Positions 55,148 through 63,628 are shown, counted from the stretch's first letter. The stretch is 64,000 bases of DNA from Speluncibacter jeojiensis (GCF_029589495.1 NZ_JAAIVF010000002.1:62001-126000); one strand, 5' to 3'. A program made the numbers and translations. Notes: generated by a model not told the origin, from the letters alone.

Positions 55148-55611
55148 CCGCCGACCTGGGGATGCTCATCGTCATCGGGGGCCTGTACGCCACCGGCGTC
55201 TACCTGCTGCTCGAACGCTCGCTCATCCGGATGCTGCTGGGCCTGCTGCTGATGGGCAACGCCACCAACCTGCTGCTGCTCACCGTCGGCGGCGGCGCGG
55301 GCAACCCGCCGATCGTCGGGCGCATCTCCGGCGACGGCGAGCACGGCGCCGACCCGTTGGCCCAGGCGATGATCCTCACCGCGATCGTGATCACCATGGG
55401 TGTGGGCGCCTTCGTGCTCGCACTCGCCTACCGGTCGTACACGATCAGCAAGGCCGACGACGTCGACGACGACACCGAGGACACGAAGGTCTCCACGCGG
55501 CGCACCGCCGCCGAGGCCCCGGATCACGACCGGTCGGACGACCCGGTCACCGGCGCGGCGCGGCCCGAGGGCGACTCCTACGGGCCCGACCACGCGTGGG
55601 ACCGCCTGTGA
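55144..55611 (+). CDS. mrpC: Mrp antiporter subunit C
   Basis: A 155-residue NuoK-like subunit with three helices (LIVIGGLYATGVYLLLERSL, MLLGLLLMGNATNLLLLTVG and AMILTAIVITMGVGAFVLAL) and an unusually long hydrophilic, acidic tail. The start ATG at 55144 overlaps the mrpA stop, and the stop overlaps mrpD. Confidence 0.93.
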   Translation: MTADLGMLIVIGGLYATGVYLLLERSLIRMLLGLLLMGNATNLLLLTVGGGAGNPPIVGRISGDGEHGADPLAQAMILTAIVITMGVGAFVLALAYRSYTISKADDVDDDTEDTKVSTRRTAAEAPDHDRSDDPVTGAARPEGDSYGPDHAWDRL

Positions 55612-57275
55612 GCGCACTCGACACGGTTCTGCCGGAGAGCATCATCGGCGTCCTCATGCCGCTTCCGGTGCTGGTGCCGCTGCTGACCGCGGCGATCACG
55701 CTGGTACTCGGCCGACGCCCGCGCGCCCAGCGCGCGGTCACGATCATCGCGCTGACGGCGGTGCTGCTGGTCTCCTGCGCACTGCTGTATCTGGCCGACC
55801 GGGACGGCACCCATTCGCTCGCGGTCGGCGGATGGGACGCGTCGACCGGGAACGTCGGCCCGCTCGGCATCGCGTTGGTCTCCGACCGGCTGTCCGCGCT
55901 GATGCTGGTCATCTCGGCGGTGGTGCTGTTGGCCGTGATGGTCTACTCGGTCGGTCAGGGCGTACGTGACGGCGACGAGAACCAACCCGTCTCGATCTTC
56001 CAGCCGACGTATCTGGTGATGACGGCCGGCATCTGCAACGCTTTCCTCGCCGGTGACCTGTTCAACCTGTTCGTCGGCTTCGAGGTGCTGCTGACGTCGA
56101 GTTTCGTGCTGCTGACACTGGGGGCCAGCGCCGACCGCGTCCGCGCCGGGATCTCGTATGTGATGGTCTCGATGGTCTCGTCGCTGGTGTTCCTGGCGGG
56201 CATCGCGTTCGCCTACGCCGCGACCGGCACGTTGAACCTCGCCGAGATGGCGACCCGTCTGGACGGTATCCCCGGCGGCACCCGGACCGCGATCTTCGCC
56301 GTGCTGATGGTGGCGTTCGGTATCAAGGCCGCGGTGTTCCCGCTGTCGACCTGGCTCCCGGACTCCTATCCGACCGCACCCGCCCCGGTGACCGCGGTCT
56401 TCGCCGGTCTGCTCACCAAGGTCGGCGTGTACGCGATGATCCGCGCGCACACCTTGCTGTTCCCCGGCGGCAGCCTCGACGACGTGCTGATGGTCTGCGG
56501 CCTGCTGACAATGCTGGTCGGCATCCTCGGCGCCATCGCCCAGGCCGACATCAAGCGACTGTTCTCGTTCACCTTGGTCAGCCACATCGGCTACATGGTG
56601 TTCGGCATCGCACTCTCGACGCATTACGGGCTGATGGGCGCGATCTACTACGTCGCGCACCACATCATCGTGCAGGCCACCCTGTTCCTGGTGGTCGGGC
56701 TGATCGAACGCCAGGCCGGCTCGTCCTCGCTGCGCCGCCTCGGGGGGCTGGCCGCGGCCAGTCCTCTCCTGGCCATCCTGTTCCTCGTGCCCGCACTCAA
56801 CCTCGGTGGCATCCCGCCGTTCTCCGGGTTCATCGGGAAGATCGCGCTGCTGCAGGCGGGCGTCGACCATCCCAGCGTGTTGTCCTGGACGCTGGTCGCC
56901 GGCGGCGTGATCACCAGCCTGCTGACGCTGTACGTGGTCGCCCGGATCTGGACCAAGGCCTTCTGGCGTCCCCGCGCCGACGCGCCGGAGGGCGACCTCG
57001 CCGACGAGCGTCCCGCGGTGCTGCTCGACGATTCGTCCGACATTGCCTTCGCCGACCGCGACGACGTCGGCCGCATGCCCGCTGCGATGCTGCTGCCCAC
57101 CGTCGCGCTCGTGGCGGTCGGGTTGGCGCTGACGGTGTTCGCCGGCCCGATGATCGGCTACACCGGGCGCACCGCGACGGATCTGATGGACCGCTCGATC
57201 TACATCGATGCGGTCCTCGGCTCCCACGCAGCGCCCGTGCAGGAGGCCGCCGGAACCTCGGGGGGCGCGCGATGA
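55608..57275 (+). CDS. mrpD: Mrp antiporter subunit D
   Basis: A 555-residue NuoM/NuoN-like subunit with about 14 membrane helices. Typical segments are LFVGFEVLLTSSFVLLTLGA, FGIKAAVFPLSTWLPDSYPT and SFTLVSHIGYMVFGIAL. The start GTG at 55608 overlaps the mrpC stop. Confidence 0.94.
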   Translation: MSALDTVLPESIIGVLMPLPVLVPLLTAAITLVLGRRPRAQRAVTIIALTAVLLVSCALLYLADRDGTHSLAVGGWDASTGNVGPLGIALVSDRLSALMLVISAVVLLAVMVYSVGQGVRDGDENQPVSIFQPTYLVMTAGICNAFLAGDLFNLFVGFEVLLTSSFVLLTLGASADRVRAGISYVMVSMVSSLVFLAGIAFAYAATGTLNLAEMATRLDGIPGGTRTAIFAVLMVAFGIKAAVFPLSTWLPDSYPTAPAPVTAVFAGLLTKVGVYAMIRAHTLLFPGGSLDDVLMVCGLLTMLVGILGAIAQADIKRLFSFTLVSHIGYMVFGIALSTHYGLMGAIYYVAHHIIVQATLFLVVGLIERQAGSSSLRRLGGLAAASPLLAILFLVPALNLGGIPPFSGFIGKIALLQAGVDHPSVLSWTLVAGGVITSLLTLYVVARIWTKAFWRPRADAPEGDLADERPAVLLDDSSDIAFADRDDVGRMPAAMLLPTVALVAVGLALTVFAGPMIGYTGRTATDLMDRSIYIDAVLGSHAAPVQEAAGTSGGAR

Positions 57276-57889
57276 GGTCCTTCCGTGAACGCTTCAGCAC
57301 CCCGCTGACCACGCGTGACGTGCTCATCCGGCTGTGGGTGCTCGCCTGGCTGACGTTCGTGTGGGTCCTGCTGTGGGGTGACTTCACCATCGCCAACGTC
57401 GTCGGCGGGTTGATCGTCGGCTTCCTGATCATGTTGTTGCTGCCGCTGCCGCAGGTGCCGGTCGAGGGCCGCTTGCATCCGCTCTCGGCGCTGCGCCTCG
57501 CCGGGCGGATCGCCGTCGACCTGGTGGTCTCGAGCGTCCAACTGGCCTGGCTCGCGATCCGTCCGGGCCCGCCCCCGCTGAGCGCCGTGTACCGCACGCA
57601 GGTCGCGGTCAAGTCCGACGTGGTGCTATCGCTGCTGGTCAACGCCATCAACCTCATTCCCGGCACCCTCGTGCTGGAGATCGACCGGGTGCGCCGACTG
57701 CTGTACATCCACGTGCTCGACGTCGGCACGCCGCAAGCGGTCGGACGCTTCCGCCACCAGACCCACCGTCTCGAAAGGCTGTTCATCCGCGCCTTCGAGC
57801 GTGACGACGACTGGCACCCGAGCGACTTTCACGTCGACGACGAACACGACGCCCCCGAGACGACCGGAGAACCGGAGGAGCGACCATGA
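57272..57889 (+). CDS. mrpE: Mrp antiporter subunit E
   Basis: A 205-residue MrpE/MnhE subunit with N-terminal helices (VLAWLTFVWVLLWGDFTIAN and GLIVGFLIMLLLPL). The conserved stretch LLVNAINLIPGTLVLEID follows. The C-terminal 30 residues are acidic. The start ATG at 57272 overlaps the mrpD stop. Confidence 0.92.
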   Translation: MRSFRERFSTPLTTRDVLIRLWVLAWLTFVWVLLWGDFTIANVVGGLIVGFLIMLLLPLPQVPVEGRLHPLSALRLAGRIAVDLVVSSVQLAWLAIRPGPPPLSAVYRTQVAVKSDVVLSLLVNAINLIPGTLVLEIDRVRRLLYIHVLDVGTPQAVGRFRHQTHRLERLFIRAFERDDDWHPSDFHVDDEHDAPETTGEPEERP

Positions 57890-58146
57890 CCACGGTGATG
57901 GCGATCGCCGGCGCGGTGCTGCTGATCTCCGCAGCCCTCGCGGTGTACCGATTGCTGCGCGGGCCCAGCACCCTCGACCGGTTGGTGGCCATCGAGATGG
58001 TCATGGCGTTGGTCCTGTGCGGCCTGGGAACCTGGGCGGCGTACACCAGGGACTCGACGGTCGTATCCGCGATCGTGGCGCTCGCGCTGCTCGGGTTCAT
58101 CGGGTCGATCAGCGTGGTGCGCTTCCGGGTACGGGACAAGTCATGA
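57886..58146 (+). CDS. mrpF: Mrp antiporter subunit F
   Basis: An 86-residue three-helix subunit. RLLRGPSTLDRLVAIEMVMA is the family signature. The start ATG at 57886 overlaps the mrpE stop and the stop overlaps mrpG. Confidence 0.93.
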   Translation: MTTVMAIAGAVLLISAALAVYRLLRGPSTLDRLVAIEMVMALVLCGLGTWAAYTRDSTVVSAIVALALLGFIGSISVVRFRVRDKS

Positions 58147-58478
58147 GCACCACTTTGGACGTCGTGGCCGCCGTGCTGGTGCTGATCGGCTCGCTGTTCG
58201 CGCTGACCGCGGCGATCGGCCTGGTCCGCTTCCCCGACACCCTGTCCCGGATGCACCCCGGCACCAAGCCCCAGGTCCTCGGGCTGGTGCTGGTGCTGAT
58301 CGGCGCGGGCCTGCGACTGCGGGACAGCGTCGACCTCGGCATGCTCGTGTTGGCCGCGCTGTTCGCGCTGATCACCTCACCACTGTTCGCGCACCTGGTC
58401 GGGCGGTTGTCGTATCGCGAGCAGAGCGTCCGCACGGACCTGATGACCGTCGACGAGATGGACGAACCGGACGAGTGA
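58143..58478 (+). CDS. mrpG: Mrp antiporter subunit G
   Basis: A 111-residue three-helix subunit. AAIGLVRFPDTLSRMHPGTK is the MnhG/PhaG signature. It is the last gene of the Mrp operon. Confidence 0.93.
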   Translation: MSTTLDVVAAVLVLIGSLFALTAAIGLVRFPDTLSRMHPGTKPQVLGLVLVLIGAGLRLRDSVDLGMLVLAALFALITSPLFAHLVGRLSYREQSVRTDLMTVDEMDEPDE

Positions 58479-58487
58479 CCCAGGGCT

Positions 58488-58501
58488 GGTGACGGCTCAC
58501 A
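58488..58501. promoter_or_regulatory. TGTGA-N4-TCACA-like palindrome before the microprotein cluster
   Basis: GGTGACGGCTCACA differs at one position from the arms seen at 5832 and 21846 and has the same 4-base spacer. It lies 50 bases before the -35 of the cluster promoter. Confidence 0.35.
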
Positions 58502-58550
58502 GGCACCGTTGGGAATCGCCCGAATTAGCTCTTGCACCCGCCAAATCCCC

Positions 58551-58580
58551 TCGACCGACGGCAGTTCAGCGGCTATACAT
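58551..58580 (+). promoter_or_regulatory. Promoter of the five-gene microprotein cluster
   Basis: TCGACC (58551-58556) and TATACA (58574-58579) are 17 bases apart, a good sigma-A-type promoter. The first start codon is about 170 bases downstream, so the mRNA leader is long. Confidence 0.5.
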
Positions 58581-58757
58581 CCCCTGTGCCTCGCTTCACT
58601 GGAACCGTGGCGGGGGAGCCGGTACATCTGCCGGAACCATCCGAAACGCAGGTCGCGGGCACCACACCGGTCGCGGCGCACTGCGTCGTGCGCGGCTGGT
58701 GCACGTCCGTTCACCGTCGGGAGTTCCTCTGCGACGGCAGACGATTTAGGAGCCTCG

Positions 58758-58913
58758 ATGGACTTTTCCGGCATCATCGGCAACGTCGGGACCGGCAGCC
58801 TGCAACTCGCGACCACCGTCGGCGGTCTCGATCTCGGCAATCTGCTCAGCGGTCTGACCAATGGCACCGGAACCGGCACAGGCACGGGGACCGGTACGGG
58901 TACCGGAGCCTGA
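58758..58913 (+). CDS. 51-residue microprotein with a Gly-Thr repeat tail (F)
   Basis: It begins MDFSGIIGNVGTGSLQLATT, continues with GLDLGNLLSGL, and ends in about eight Gly-Thr pairs followed by GA. The start ATG at 58758 has AGGAG 5 bases upstream. There is no signal peptide. The Gly-Thr tail is spelled with mixed codons, so it is kept at the protein level. The opening is in the style of corynebacterial PorH. Threonines could be sites for O-acylation. No known homologue comes to mind. Confidence 0.7.
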   Translation: MDFSGIIGNVGTGSLQLATTVGGLDLGNLLSGLTNGTGTGTGTGTGTGTGA

Positions 58914-58984
58914 TCAGCCGCTCACCTCATCCGTCCGGTGGCGCGACGCGTGCACCGGTTCGATCACCACACCAGGAGCAACTC

Positions 58985-59086
58985 ATGGACGCAATCCTCG
59001 GACCCGCGCAGACCCTGATCGTGCAGGTCCTCCAGACCATCGGCACGGGCAGCGCGGGCGTGACCCAGCCGGCCACGCCTGCCTGA
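58985..59086 (+). CDS. 33-residue microprotein (G)
   Basis: It begins MDAILGPAQTLIVQVLQTIG, a likely amphipathic helix, and ends AGVTQPATPA. The start ATG at 58985 has AGGAG 6 bases upstream. It lies 71 bases after the stop of F in the same direction. The PATPA end resembles the VTPTA end of the microprotein at 5551. Confidence 0.65.
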   Translation: MDAILGPAQTLIVQVLQTIGTGSAGVTQPATPA

Positions 59087-59196
59087 CCCAGGCCCGTCAC
59101 CACGGTGTTCACCAGGTCGTCCCGAGATCTTGTGTCGACGCCGGAAACAGCAGCACAGCGTTCGCATCCCACACCACACAGAAAGTAGTGCCAGCG

Positions 59197-59298
59197 ATGA
59201 CGCTCTCCTTCGGAAGTCTGAGCTTCACCCTTCCCAGCCTGTTCCCGAACATCACCATCGGCAGCTCCAACATCGGCAGCTCCGAGGCCCACCAGTAG
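59197..59298 (+). CDS. 33-residue microprotein (H)
   Basis: It begins MTLSFGSLSFTLPSLFPNIT and ends GSSNIGSSEAHQ. Serine and phenylalanine alternate in a way that suggests a beta-strand more than a helix. GTG at 59188 in the same frame is an alternative start. The ribosome binding site is weak (GAAAG), so the call rests on the company of its neighbours. Confidence 0.5.
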   Translation: MTLSFGSLSFTLPSLFPNITIGSSNIGSSEAHQ

Positions 59299-59385
59299 TT
59301 CCCGCTTCGACGGGGCGGTGCGCTACTCTCGCCCCATCATTTTCGAGCACTGAATGTGCTTCCGCCCCAACGAAAGCAGCGCGTC

Positions 59386-59529
59386 ATGGCCACCGCAGAA
59401 AACACCACCCCTCCGACCGCCGATCCGAGCGACCCTTCCACCACGATCAACCTGATCTTCCAGATGTTCGGTGGCGGTAGCAGTTCGGGCTCGGCGAACG
59501 TCGGCAACATCACCTCGCGAGTGGGCTGA
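59386..59529 (+). CDS. 47-residue microprotein (I)
   Basis: It begins MATAENTTPPTADPSDPSTT, then a short hydrophobic stretch INLIFQMF, then a Gly/Ser tail. The layout TADP-x-P ... T-I-x-x-(L/I) is shared with the next protein (J), so the two are paralogues. The ribosome binding site is weak (GAAAG). Confidence 0.6.
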   Translation: MATAENTTPPTADPSDPSTTINLIFQMFGGGSSSGSANVGNITSRVG

Positions 59530-59656
59530 CGGTCTCACCGAAGGGTGACTGCGGGCTTCCACGCGCGGCCCTTCACGGGGCGAATCGGGTCCGGTACATG
59601 ACCGCGGCCCATCGATAAGACCATGTGAACCAATCTGTAACACAACAGGAGTCATC

Positions 59657-59809
59657 ATGACCGCACCCACTCCGACGGCCGATCCCAACCCGATCTCGCC
59701 GACCATCACCCAGCTGCTCAACGCGATCATCGGGTCGATGGGCTCGGTCGGCGCCGCGACCACGCCGGCCACGCCGGCACCCACCACGACGGCACCCCCC
59801 ACGGCGTAA
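59657..59809 (+). CDS. 50-residue microprotein (J)
   Basis: It begins MTAPTPTADPNPISPTITQL, then LNAIIGSMGSVGAA, and ends in a Pro/Thr/Ala tail (TPAPTTTAPPTA). The start ATG at 59657 has AGGAG 5 bases upstream. A strong terminator follows 13 bases after the stop. It is a paralogue of I. Confidence 0.7.
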   Translation: MTAPTPTADPNPISPTITQLLNAIIGSMGSVGAATTPATPAPTTTAPPTA

Positions 59810-59822
59810 CAGCGCAACAGAA

Positions 59823-59856
59823 CGGCCGGGGCGGCTCCACAGGGAGCCACCCCGGC
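59823..59856 (+). terminator. Hairpin terminator closing the microprotein cluster
   Basis: Fifteen-base arms 59823-59837 and 59842-59856 with one G-U pair and an ACAG loop, followed by TTCG. It lies just after gene J and may also serve the convergent gene at 59948. Confidence 0.75.
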
Positions 59857-59947
59857 CTTCGTCGTGTCCGAGGCGCGAACGAGCGCAACGACCTGCGACG
59901 GACCACGCGATCCGCGCCTGAACGGCTGACGTTGCCGAACGCTGCTC

Positions 59948-60889
59948 TCAGAGCGCCATTTCCGGGACGATGCCCATGCGCGCCAGGAAGGCCACTTCAC
60001 GCTCGCGCCGCAGAGCCTCGCGATCACGGCGGGCCTCGACGGCGGCGCGCTCCGCCCGCAGCTTCTCGTCGAACCCCTCGACCAGGCCCGCCACCGTCAC
60101 CCGTGCCCGCGCGCCGGCCGACCCGAGGTCGTTGCGCTCCAACACCCTCCACTGGCCGAGGACGGGCAGGACGATCCGCTGATGATGCCAATGCTCGTCG
60201 CGTGGGACGCCCTCCAGGAGGCCGACATCCGACCGCCCCCTCGAGGTCACCCGTAGCTCCAGATACCTCTGCAAAGCGACGGCAACCGCCCGGGCGGTGG
60301 TGTCCGGGGCCAGTTCGAATGCCTCCGCGCACATGTCACGGAAGAACCGCGCATACCGTCGGTCATCGGCGCACATCATGCGCAGCGCGACGACCTCGGA
60401 CTGCGGAACCCAGTCGACAAGTGCGGCGCCCAATTCGTATGCCAACTGCCCGTCGAAGGCGAACCCGGCGAGCACCGCCAGCACACGGTCGCGGCGGATC
60501 GGCGCACGCGCAGCCGGCCGCCGAGCCGCCGGGACGTCACCGAGCATCCGCCGCAACGTCTCCCGATGCTCCTGCCGCCGCTCGTCCCACCGCTCGAGCC
60601 ACCGGCGCCACGGGTCATCCACCGACCCGCGTCCGCGCAGGGCATCGGGCCGTATCGCCTTGATCTCCAGCAGCATCGACAAACCCGCGCGCAGGTCGGC
60701 GTCGAGGCCGTCCACCTCACCCTCGGGGACCTCGCAACCGGCCGCCGAGTATGCGCTCTGCTGCCGGTCCGCGAGCTCGCCGTCCAGGTGGCACGCGACG
60801 GTCCGACGCAACGCACGCATCACCGCGAGATCGGTCGGCGCGCTGCTCACCGCCGCACTTCTCTCGGTCACGCTCGTTGCACGCACCAC
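59948..60889 (-). CDS. Protein of unknown function with a C-terminal coiled coil
   Basis: A 313-residue, Arg- and Ala-rich cytosolic protein. No domain is recognised. The middle has helical segments (RVLAVLAGFAFDGQLAYELG and RRYARFFRDMCAEAFELAPD), and the end is a charged coiled coil (KLRAERAAVEARRDREALRR). The start is GTG at 60889 or 60886. It has no signal peptide or membrane segment. Neighbours give no hint of function. Confidence 0.7.
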   Translation of the reverse strand: MVRATSVTERSAAVSSAPTDLAVMRALRRTVACHLDGELADRQQSAYSAAGCEVPEGEVDGLDADLRAGLSMLLEIKAIRPDALRGRGSVDDPWRRWLERWDERRQEHRETLRRMLGDVPAARRPAARAPIRRDRVLAVLAGFAFDGQLAYELGAALVDWVPQSEVVALRMMCADDRRYARFFRDMCAEAFELAPDTTARAVAVALQRYLELRVTSRGRSDVGLLEGVPRDEHWHHQRIVLPVLGQWRVLERNDLGSAGARARVTVAGLVEGFDEKLRAERAAVEARRDREALRREREVAFLARMGIVPEMAL

Positions 60890-61260
60890 CGCAGGCTAGG
60901 AGGACCGTCGGCGCGAACTCGTACGAACGCACCGACCTTGGGCCAAATCGCAACCGGTCCGATACCTGACTGGGTCCGTTCACAACCCGTGCGCCGGCAC
61001 CGTTCCACGTCGCTCACCACGTCGGCCTGGACGCCGCCGCGCGCCCGGGCGCGGCACCGTCGCAGGCCCATGCGCTGGACGATCGTCCAAAGTTTTCGAT
61101 AATCGTTCCGTTCCGCACCGTATTTGAGTACCTTTGGTCCGAGCCCGCCGCCGTAGGCACAACCTCACGACGGGTCGCAATGGTGAGATGGCCCAATCCG
61201 GTCGTGATCACCGACCCTGGCGCCCGCAGCGTCAGGCAACCGGGCAGACCGGCTACCGGC

Positions 61261-61272
61261 GTCACCGGTGAC
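61261..61272. promoter_or_regulatory. GTCACCGGTGAC palindrome upstream of the PucR-like gene
   Basis: A perfect 12-base palindrome in the 553-base spacer 60890-61442. I see no gene in the rest of this spacer. It must carry the divergent promoters of the unknown protein and the regulator. Confidence 0.3.
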
Positions 61273-61442
61273 CGGCTGTGATTGCAAGACCGCACGTTCT
61301 CCACTCGGTGAGGGTTGTGTGTCGTGCGTGTGTGCGGCTCTGTCGGGGCGTCCGCCACACGTCGGCTCTTCTCAGCCGCATTCCGCACCGAAGTCCGTGG
61401 ATCCTGTCGAACACGCCCCCGGACGAGAGATTTCGCCTTCAG

Positions 61443-62744
61443 ATGTCGAACACCCCTGCAGCAGTGCAAGAACTCAGCCCGGCGAGCCGGGAGCGCACCG
61501 TCATCGAGTCTCCGGACACCGGGATCGCCGCCCTCCAGGTCGCGGGCGAGCCGATGTCCACCCCCCTGCGGAACCTGCGTCCGCTGGCCGCCGACCTGGT
61601 GGCGCACTTCAGCAAGACCATCTCGCCGTTCGGTGGGCTCCCGGAGGAACAGGTCCTGCGCGATCTGACCGAGGTCACCGTGCAATGCCTGCAACTGGGC
61701 ATCCAGATGCTCGACGAGCAGCGGCTTCCCACCGACGAGGACCTCGCCGACGTGCGGGCGTCCGCCGCCCGCCGCGCACGGGCCGGCGTCCCCCTCGAGG
61801 AGGTTCTCGCCGTCTATCACGAGGGCATCCGCACCGTCCGCGACCTCGTGATGGAGAAGGCCGCACCGGAGGACATAGCCGACCTGCAGACCGGCGGACG
61901 GCTGCTGTTCAGCCTCGTCGAACGCCTGAACATCGCCGCGTCCTCCAGCTACCTCGAGGAGTTCCGCGCGCTCACCAGTGACGTGCACACCGCCACCCAC
62001 ACGCTGGTGAACGCCCTTCTCAGCGGGGCCAACCCCACTTCCGTGGCGCGCCAGCTCGGGCTGGAGCTGCAGACGGACCATCTGGTGGTCGGCCTGTGGG
62101 TGGCGCCGCATCCGGACGAGGTGGCCGCGGGCCGTGACAAGGCCGCGGCGGCACGCAAGAAGCTCGGCATCATCCAGTCCGAACTGGCCGCGCAGTTCGG
62201 CTCGCCGCTGCTGGGCCTGCTCAGCCCGCAGGGCGGCACGCTGCTGATCCCCGGCGCGCCGGACTGGGACCAGGTCCGTGAGGCCGTCCGGCTGGTCTCG
62301 ATGTCCGCGGAGGTCGACATCACCGCCAGCGCGGTCCAGGTCCACACGGCGGACATCCCCGCGGCCGCCGAGCAGGTCCACGAGCTGCTGAGTCTGGCCC
62401 GCCAGCTGGGCCGGCCGCCGGGACTCTACGGTCTGGTCGACCTCGCCCTGGAATTCCAGGTCACCCGGCCCGGGCCCGGACGCGCCCACCTGGCGCAACT
62501 GCTCCGTCCACTGGACGGCTCCCCCGAACTGCTGCAGACGCTGAAGGTGCACGTCGACAACGATCTGAACCGTCAGCGCACCGCCAACCGGCTCCACCTG
62601 CACACCAACACGGTGGACTACCGGATGAAGCGGATCGCGCAGCTGACCGGCCTCGACCCGACCCGGCCATCGGGCCTGTGCACGCTCAAGGCCGCCATGG
62701 TCGCACGGGACTTCCTCGACGCGAAGGGTCCTGCCCGCGACTGA
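61443..62744 (+). CDS. PucR/CdaR-family transcriptional regulator
   Basis: A 433-residue regulator. The N-terminal part is helical (EEQVLRDLTEVTVQCLQLGI and VPLEEVLAVYHEGIRTVRDL), a GGDEF-like middle follows, and the PucR C-terminal helix-turn-helix is clear in LLQTLKVHVDNDLNRQRTAN and LHLHTNTVDYRMKRIAQLTG. ATG 61443 has only a weak GAGAG upstream. A hairpin terminator follows. The effector and targets are unknown. Confidence 0.88.
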   Translation: MSNTPAAVQELSPASRERTVIESPDTGIAALQVAGEPMSTPLRNLRPLAADLVAHFSKTISPFGGLPEEQVLRDLTEVTVQCLQLGIQMLDEQRLPTDEDLADVRASAARRARAGVPLEEVLAVYHEGIRTVRDLVMEKAAPEDIADLQTGGRLLFSLVERLNIAASSSYLEEFRALTSDVHTATHTLVNALLSGANPTSVARQLGLELQTDHLVVGLWVAPHPDEVAAGRDKAAAARKKLGIIQSELAAQFGSPLLGLLSPQGGTLLIPGAPDWDQVREAVRLVSMSAEVDITASAVQVHTADIPAAAEQVHELLSLARQLGRPPGLYGLVDLALEFQVTRPGPGRAHLAQLLRPLDGSPELLQTLKVHVDNDLNRQRTANRLHLHTNTVDYRMKRIAQLTGLDPTRPSGLCTLKAAMVARDFLDAKGPARD

Positions 62745-62762
62745 CCGCCGATCGAGCACGCT

Positions 62763-62790
62763 CGGGGACCGCGTCGATCGGCGGTCCCCG
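62763..62790 (+). terminator. Hairpin terminator after the PucR-like gene
   Basis: Ten-base perfect arms 62763-62772 and 62781-62790, 18 bases past the stop codon. Confidence 0.65.
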
Positions 62791-62805
62791 AACGTCGCTC
62801 TCTGC

Positions 62806-62811
62806 TAGCGT
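62806..62811 (+). promoter_or_regulatory. Proposed -10 element of a leaderless methyltransferase mRNA
   Basis: TAGCGT ends 7 bases before the GTG at 62819. The same CTGCTAGCGTG string occurs upstream of the SDR gene near 7350. Confidence 0.35.
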
Positions 62812-62818
62812 GCCGCCG

Positions 62819-63628
62819 GTGACCGCTTCCCACGGCCGCGACATCCACACCCGGGCCGCCGCGACGCCGCCCGGAGAACTGGTCGCGCGCCTGCGGGCGG
62901 CCGGCTGTGTCTTCGCCGAGGAGGAGGCGCGCGTCCTGGTCACCTCCGCGCGCAGCCCCGCAGAACTCACCGCCCTGCTCGCGGCGCGAATCGAGGGCGT
63001 CCCGCTCGAGCACGTGGTCGGCTGGGTGTCGTTCTGCGGATTGCGGATTCACGTGCGCCGCGGCGTCTTCGTTCCGCGACGGCGGACCGAGGCGCTGGCG
63101 CGCGAGGCGATCGCGAGTGTGCGCCCCGGCGCCGTCGTGCTCGACCTGTGCTGCGGCTGCGGCGCGCTGGGTGCGGCGGTGCGCGCGGCGGTCCCCGATG
63201 TCGAACTGCACGCGGCCGATATCGATCCCCCGGCGGTCGCCTGCACGCGGCAGAACATCGGCGCCGGCCGGGCCTACTGCGGCGACCTGTATGCCCCGCT
63301 CCCCGGCTCGCTCCGGGGCCGGGTGGACGTGCTCGTCGCCAACGCCCCCTACGTGCCGAGCGGCTCGATCGCGCTGATGCCGCCGGAGGCACGCGAGCAC
63401 GAACCGCTGGCCGCGCTCGACGGCGGCCCCGACGGCCTGGACCTGCAACGGAGGGTCATCGCAGGCGCCGGGGACTGGCTCGCGCCCGGCGGGCGGTTGC
63501 TGATCGAGACCAGCGAACGGCAGGCGTCGGGCACCGCCGCCGAGTTCGTCCGCCACGGCCTCACGCCGCGAATCGTGCACAGCGCCGAGCACGACGGCAC
63601 CGTCGTCGCCGGCACACCGTCACGCTGA
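62819..63628 (+). CDS. HemK-like N5-glutamine methyltransferase family protein
   Basis: A 269-residue S-adenosylmethionine-dependent methyltransferase. The SAM-binding motif reads VLDLCCGCGALGAAV, followed by LHAADIDPPAV. The catalytic NPPY is present as NAPY (VANAPYVPSG), a variant common in actinobacterial members. A segment like the PrmC substrate part (HEPLAALDGGPDGLDLQRRV) is also there. GTG 62819 or 62810 is the start. PrmC methylates release factors; this shorter variant may act on another protein. Confidence 0.85.
   Translation: MTASHGRDIHTRAAATPPGELVARLRAAGCVFAEEEARVLVTSARSPAELTALLAARIEGVPLEHVVGWVSFCGLRIHVRRGVFVPRRRTEALAREAIASVRPGAVVLDLCCGCGALGAAVRAAVPDVELHAADIDPPAVACTRQNIGAGRAYCGDLYAPLPGSLRGRVDVLVANAPYVPSGSIALMPPEAREHEPLAALDGGPDGLDLQRRVIAGAGDWLAPGGRLLIETSERQASGTAAEFVRHGLTPRIVHSAEHDGTVVAGTPSR

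Noticed and set aside
52780..55611. A 943-codon open frame on the plus strand inside the Mrp genes
   Set aside because: It is the shifted frame of mrpA and mrpC, very rich in Arg, Pro and Ala. It has none of the expected membrane helices.
58861..58913. The Gly-Thr repeat as a phase-variable microsatellite
   Set aside because: The codons differ from one unit to the next, so there is no uniform DNA repeat for slippage.
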